Shown here: positions 14,051 to 18,403 of the stretch, piece after piece
How the letters are laid out: every line of letters starts with the position of its first letter
Position numbering within the stretch: the first letter of the stretch is position 1
DNA from: DASSUC01 sp035649895
Lineage (GTDB): Bacteria > Actinomycetota > Actinomycetes > Mycobacteriales > Micromonosporaceae
Direction: 5' to 3'
Length of the DNA stretch: 18,403 nt
Assembly (NCBI GenBank): GCA_035649895.1
Contig: DASRIS010000159.1
Location: forward strand, 1 to 18,403
The notes under the pieces: generated by a model
The model's input: only the letters and a program-made list of their open reading frames with translations
Told to the model about the DNA's origin: nothing
The model's database searches: none
Position numbers and translations under genes: made by a program

Positions 14051-15724
14051 ATGACGGAGACCTCGCACCCGCTGTTCGCCAAGCACGCCGGCATGCTCGA
14101 CCGGGCGGTGGCCGCGATCGCCGCGCGCACCTACTGGTCGGCGTACCCCGAGTCGCCCAGCCCGAAGGTGTACGGCGAGACCGCCGCGGCCGAGGGGTCG
14201 GCGGCGTTCGAGGCGTACCTCGGCAAGGACTTCCCGCTCGACCAGCCCGGCACCACCGACCGGGTGGCCACGGAGACCTCGCCGTTCGGCGTGGACCTCG
14301 CCGTCCGCTACCCGCACGCGTCGGCGGACGCGCTGCTGGCGGCGGCCCGGGCCGCGATGCCGGCCTGGCGCGACGCCGGCCCGGCCACCCGCGCCGGGGT
14401 CTGCCTGGAGATCCTGGACCGGCTGCACAAGCACGTCTTCGAGCTGGCCAACGCGGTGCAGTTCACGACGGGGCAGGCGTTCGTCATGGCGTTCCAGGCC
14501 GGCGGGCCGCACGCCCTGGACCGGGCGCTGGAGGCGGTCGCGTACGCGTACACCGAGATGACCCGGCACCCGGCGCACGCGGAGTGGGAGAAGCCCGCCG
14601 GCAAGGGCGACCCGCTGCGGATGGCCAAGACGTTCCACGTGGTCCCGCGCGGGGTGGCCCTGGTGGTCGGCTGCAACACGTTCCCCACCTGGAACTCGTA
14701 CCCGGGGCTCTTCGCGTCGCTGGTGACCGGCAACCCGGTCGTGGTCAAGCCGCACCCGCGCGCGGTGCTGCCGCTGGCCATCACCGTGCGCTACGCCCGC
14801 GAGGTGCTCGCCGAGGCCGGCTTCGACCCCAACCTCGTGCTGCTCGCGGCCGAGGCCCCCGGCGAGGGCCTGGCGTCGGTGCTGGCCACCCGCCCCGAGG
14901 TACGGGTCATCGACTTCACCGGCTCCACCGAGTACGGCGACTGGCTGGAGGCGAACGCGCGGCAGGCGGTGGTCTACACCGAGAAGGCCGGCGTCAACAC
15001 GGTGATCGTGGACTCCACCGACGACTTCAAGGGGATGTGCCGTAACCTCGGCTTCTCCCTGACTCTCTACAGTGGACAGATGTGCACCACCCCGCAGAAC
15101 ATCCTGGTCCCGGCCGGGGGCATCGAGACCGACCAGGGGCACAAGTCGCTGGACGAGGTGGCGGCCGGCATCGCCGGAGCGGTGACCGGGCTGACCCGTG
15201 ACCCGGCCCGGGCGGTGGAGCTGACCGGGGCGATCGTCAACGACGGCGTGCTGCACCGGCTGGAGCAGGCGCGCGGCGTCGGCGAGGTGGTGCTCGACTC
15301 GCACGAGGTGACGCACCCGGGCCACGCCAAGGCGGTGGTGCGTACGCCGACCGTGGTGAAGCTGCCCGCGGACGCGATGGACACGTACGGCACGGAGTGG
15401 TTCGGGCCGGTCTCGTTCGTGGTCGCCACCGACTCCACCGAGCACAGCCTGGAGATCTTCGCGAAGACGGTGGGCGCCCGCGGCGCGCTGACCGCCTCGG
15501 TCTACTCCACCTCGGACGAGGTGCTCAAGGCGGCCGAGGAGGCCGCGGTCGAGGCCGGCGTGCACCTGTCCTGCAACCTCACCGGCGGGGTGTTCGTCAA
15601 CCAGTCCGCCGCGTTCAGCGACTTCCACGCCAGCGGGGCCAACCCGGCTGCGAACGCGGCGCTGACCGACGGGGCGTACGTGGCGGGCCGGTTCCGTATC
15701 GTCCAGTCCCGCCGGCACGTGTGA
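14051..15724 (+). CDS. paaN: PaaN-type aldehyde dehydrogenase family protein (phenylacetate pathway)
   Basis: This 557-residue protein is of the aldehyde dehydrogenase superfamily, matching the PaaN group associated with aerobic phenylacetate degradation. It has the characteristic N-terminus HPLFAKHAGMLDRAVAAIA and YWSAYPESPSPKVYGE, the NAD-binding part with GVALVVGCNTFPTWNSYPG and VVVKPHPRAVLP, and DFTGSTEYGDWLE. The catalytic cysteine is probably Cys345 in LYSGQMCTTPQN. It lacks the C-terminal MaoC hydratase domain of PaaZ. The likely reaction is NAD(P)-dependent oxidation of an aldehyde intermediate, but the exact substrate is uncertain in this subgroup. The ATG at 14051 fits the family's N-terminus; the frame's longer upstream extension has poor coding character. 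No other paa genes are in the window. Confidence 0.9.
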   Translation: MTETSHPLFAKHAGMLDRAVAAIAARTYWSAYPESPSPKVYGETAAAEGSAAFEAYLGKDFPLDQPGTTDRVATETSPFGVDLAVRYPHASADALLAAARAAMPAWRDAGPATRAGVCLEILDRLHKHVFELANAVQFTTGQAFVMAFQAGGPHALDRALEAVAYAYTEMTRHPAHAEWEKPAGKGDPLRMAKTFHVVPRGVALVVGCNTFPTWNSYPGLFASLVTGNPVVVKPHPRAVLPLAITVRYAREVLAEAGFDPNLVLLAAEAPGEGLASVLATRPEVRVIDFTGSTEYGDWLEANARQAVVYTEKAGVNTVIVDSTDDFKGMCRNLGFSLTLYSGQMCTTPQNILVPAGGIETDQGHKSLDEVAAGIAGAVTGLTRDPARAVELTGAIVNDGVLHRLEQARGVGEVVLDSHEVTHPGHAKAVVRTPTVVKLPADAMDTYGTEWFGPVSFVVATDSTEHSLEIFAKTVGARGALTASVYSTSDEVLKAAEEAAVEAGVHLSCNLTGGVFVNQSAAFSDFHASGANPAANAALTDGAYVAGRFRIVQSRRHV

Positions 15725-15734
15725 CACTCGTTGG

Positions 15735-15759
15735 TGGGGGCCGGCTCCGGTGGCCCCCA
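15735..15759. terminator. Bidirectional terminator between paaN and the GNAT gene
   Basis: An eight-base stem TGGGGGCC/GGCCCCCA with a nine-base loop lies between two convergent genes, 11 bases after the paaN stop and just before the reverse-strand stop at 15766. Confidence 0.6.
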
Positions 15760-15765
15760 ACCCCC

Positions 15766-16281
15766 TCAGCGGGCCGGGCGGGTCATGGTCAGCTCGGTCA
15801 GCACCGGGATGCGCGGGTGGGCCGTCCGGTGTCCGGTGTCGACGAACCCGATCCGCTGGTACGCCCGTACGGCCCGGTCGTTGCCGACCACCACCTCGAG
15901 CACCAGGCGGTTCCGCCCGGCGGCGGTTGACCACGCGTCGACCGCGTTGACGAGCTGCCCGAGCAGGCCGGTGCCCCGGTAGGCCGGGGTGACGTAGACG
16001 GCGACCACGACCGTGGCCGCCGGGTCGTCCCGCGCGACGAAGCCGGCCGCGTGACCGACGAACCGGCCTGCCGCCTCGGCCACGAACTGGGCCGACTCGT
16101 TCCCAACGGCGCGCAGCGCCACGGTCCGGCAGAACTCCGCGTGCGGGCGGGCTGCCGCCTCGTCCAGCGTCTCCAGGAACGCGAGCGGCGTGTCCGCTAG
16201 CATCTCCAGCCGCAGCGCGCGCAGCCGGGCGGCGTCCGTGGCGAGGGTTCGCCGTACCACAGGGGCGGCGGAGGCGGTCAC
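15766..16281 (-). CDS. GNAT-family N-acetyltransferase
   Basis: This 171-residue protein has a single GNAT domain. Visible marks are the N-terminal RLRALRLEMLADTPLAF, the central VVAVYVTPAYRGTGLLGQLVNAV (acetyl-CoA loop RGTGLLG), and the late VVVGNDRAVRAYQRIGFVDTG, which is typical of RimI-like acetyltransferases. The substrate is unknown. The frame stays open upstream to an ATG at 16524, but that would run through the csp leader. The GTG at 16281 is preferred because family similarity starts there and GACGAT lies six bases upstream at leaderless spacing. It is convergent with paaN and divergent from the cold-shock gene. Confidence 0.85.
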   Translation of the reverse strand: MTASAAPVVRRTLATDAARLRALRLEMLADTPLAFLETLDEAAARPHAEFCRTVALRAVGNESAQFVAEAAGRFVGHAAGFVARDDPAATVVVAVYVTPAYRGTGLLGQLVNAVDAWSTAAGRNRLVLEVVVGNDRAVRAYQRIGFVDTGHRTAHPRIPVLTELTMTRPAR

Positions 16282-16287
16282 CTGGTC

Positions 16288-16293
16288 ATCGTC
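16288..16293 (-). promoter_or_regulatory. Putative -10 box of the GNAT gene (leaderless)
   Basis: On the reverse strand GACGAT lies six bases before the GTG at 16281. This is a moderate match only. Confidence 0.3.
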
Positions 16294-16495
16294 ACATGGA
16301 CGCCACACCGCCCTGGCGAGGCAAGGACTATGTCCGCTTTGAGCCGCTGCGCGGCGGCGCATCCTCGTGTAGCGTGCGATTTCGGCCGCTGTCTCTGCCT
16401 CTCCAGCCTGGCGAGTCAGGGCACGGCCCCGGCGGGGCGAGCGCTCCAGCCCGGGGGTCGACCGACCCGGCACCATCGAAGTGAGGAAGTGCACC

Positions 16496-16699
16496 GTGGC
16501 ACAGGGCACCGTCAAGTGGTTCAACAGCGAAAAGGGCTACGGCTTCATCGCGGTTGACGGGGGGCAGGACGTCTTCGTCCACTTCTCCGCCATCGAGATG
16601 GACGGCTACAAGTCGCTGGATGACGGACAGCGCGTCGAGTTCGAGATCGCACAGGGCCAGAAGGGGCCGCAAGCGGAGAAGGTACGCCTCATCGCGTAA
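16496..16699 (+). CDS. Cold-shock protein (CspA family)
   Basis: This 67-residue single cold-shock domain binds single-stranded RNA and DNA and acts as an RNA chaperone. RNP1 is KGYGFIAV and RNP2 is DVFVHFSAI, with the aromatic residues intact, and the N-terminus AQGTVKWFNSEKGYGF is canonical. The GTG at 16496 is chosen over an upstream in-frame GTG at 16481 because GAGGAAG (16483-16489) sits six bases before it and the protein then starts exactly where the family does. The ~200 bases upstream probably form a long leader, as often seen for csp genes. It is followed by a strong terminator and then groEL; from memory, this csp-groEL2 order is also found in Streptomyces. Confidence 0.95.
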   Translation: MAQGTVKWFNSEKGYGFIAVDGGQDVFVHFSAIEMDGYKSLDDGQRVEFEIAQGQKGPQAEKVRLIA

Positions 16700-16736
16700 C
16701 CCCCGGGTGGTCCTGCGCGTCCGGGCTTCGCAGCAT

Positions 16737-16772
16737 CAGGGCACCGTTCCTCACGAAGAGGACGGTGCCCTG
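16737..16772 (+). terminator. Terminator after the cold-shock gene
   Basis: A long hairpin: AGGGCACCGTTCCTC and GAGGACGGTGCCCT pair around a five-base loop with one bulged base. It lies about 40 bases after the csp stop and isolates csp from groEL. Confidence 0.8.
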
Positions 16773-16840
16773 CGCGTTACCTGTTGGAGCCCCCGACCAG
16801 GGTGGGTAGGGCGGCAGGCGTTGTGGGGGCGCAGGTGCTG

Positions 16841-16867
16841 CTTGCACTCGACAGGGCAGAGTGCTAA
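16841..16867 (+). promoter_or_regulatory. CIRCE operator 1, overlapping the groEL promoter
   Basis: CTTGCACTC, nine bases, GAGTGCTAA matches the CIRCE element bound by the HrcA heat-shock repressor. A -35 TTGCAC (16842-16847) lies in the left arm. A -10-like TAAACA (16865-16870) starts in the right arm after a 17-base spacer, so HrcA binding would block RNA polymerase. Confidence 0.85.
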
Positions 16868-16875
16868 ACAGGTAC

Positions 16876-16902
16876 TTGGCACTCGCCGGGTGTGAGTGCC
16901 AA
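16876..16902 (+). promoter_or_regulatory. CIRCE operator 2
   Basis: A perfect inverted repeat, TTGGCACTC, nine bases, GAGTGCCAA, lies 35 bases downstream of the first CIRCE element and just after the predicted transcription start. HrcA bound here could block elongation or co-operate with the first site. Confidence 0.9.
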
Positions 16903-17047
16903 CCATCGAAGGTCGGGACGGTGTGACCCCACCACTGGGGTTAGTCGTCGCGGGCTATCCGGCCCGGCCTGAACCGTGCGTAAACAGTCGGGCGCCGCGT
17001 TCCTCCGAAGGCGGCGGGCCGCACGTGTCCAGGAGGACAAACGCCGT
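16903..17047 (+). promoter_or_regulatory. groEL leader with possible anti-Shine-Dalgarno pairing
   Basis: The 5' leader contains a small hairpin ACCCC/GGGGT (16925-16940) and a stem CGCCGC/GCGGCG whose loop holds TCCTCC (17001-17006). TCCTCC is complementary to GGAGGA in the Shine-Dalgarno AGGAGGA (17031-17037), 10-11 bases before the ATG. Temperature-sensitive masking is conceivable but only inferred. Confidence 0.3.

Positions 17048-18403
<1,356 letters not shown>

Noticed and set aside
13760..15934. A 724-codon open frame on the reverse strand opposite paaN
   Set aside because: It is antisense to a clear paaN gene, is Arg/Gly/His-rich without family motifs, and is a typical high-GC shadow frame.

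Overview
This window is high-GC actinobacterial DNA. G or C fills nearly every third codon position, GTG starts are common, and several genes look leaderless. The gene set (threonine synthase, cold-shock protein, a CIRCE-controlled groEL without groES, a Cdc48-like AAA+ ATPase and a DUF3263 protein) fits Micromonosporaceae best. That placement is inferred from style and content; the sequence does not prove it.

Left part (1-4541). A DeoR-family repressor and a DUF3263 protein are followed by a lower-GC patch with a VapBC toxin-antitoxin pair and a decayed reverse-strand fragment resembling the end of a LabA/NYN-type protein. A reverse-strand AAA+ ATPase with two AAA modules (Cpa type) comes next. 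Its first module has lost the Walker B acidic pair and the arginine fingers, while its second is intact.

Middle (4666-9988). Divergent from the ATPase is a two-gene ABC-2 exporter. Its first gene fuses a membrane-anchored S15/CocE-like serine hydrolase to a cytoplasmic ABC ATPase. The overlapping second gene is the permease, whose N-terminus is encoded by an exact-period 18-bp tandem repeat. A SAM-I (S-box) riboswitch follows, with its P1 stem running into the Shine-Dalgarno region of threonine synthase (thrC).

Right-centre (9989-15724). A roughly 380-bp gene-free stretch leads to a tandem GNAT acetyltransferase, convergent with an ArsR-like regulator that is divergent from an MFS exporter. 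A 780-bp gene-poor stretch follows. It holds a GC-rich terminator, an array of about nine degenerate ~18-bp units, an AT-rich imperfect hairpin and an interrupted short reading frame. Then comes paaN, an aldehyde-dehydrogenase-family gene of phenylacetate catabolism, standing alone.

Right end (15725-18403). A reverse-strand GNAT gene, a cold-shock protein with a strong terminator, and groEL, which is cut by the window edge. groEL is preceded by two CIRCE operators, one overlapping the promoter. From memory, the order DUF3263 ... cpa ... groEL parallels the Rv0430-Rv0440 segment of Mycobacterium tuberculosis, and thrC ... csp-groEL parallels Streptomyces. The window therefore looks like an old conserved neighbourhood carrying lineage-specific insertions.
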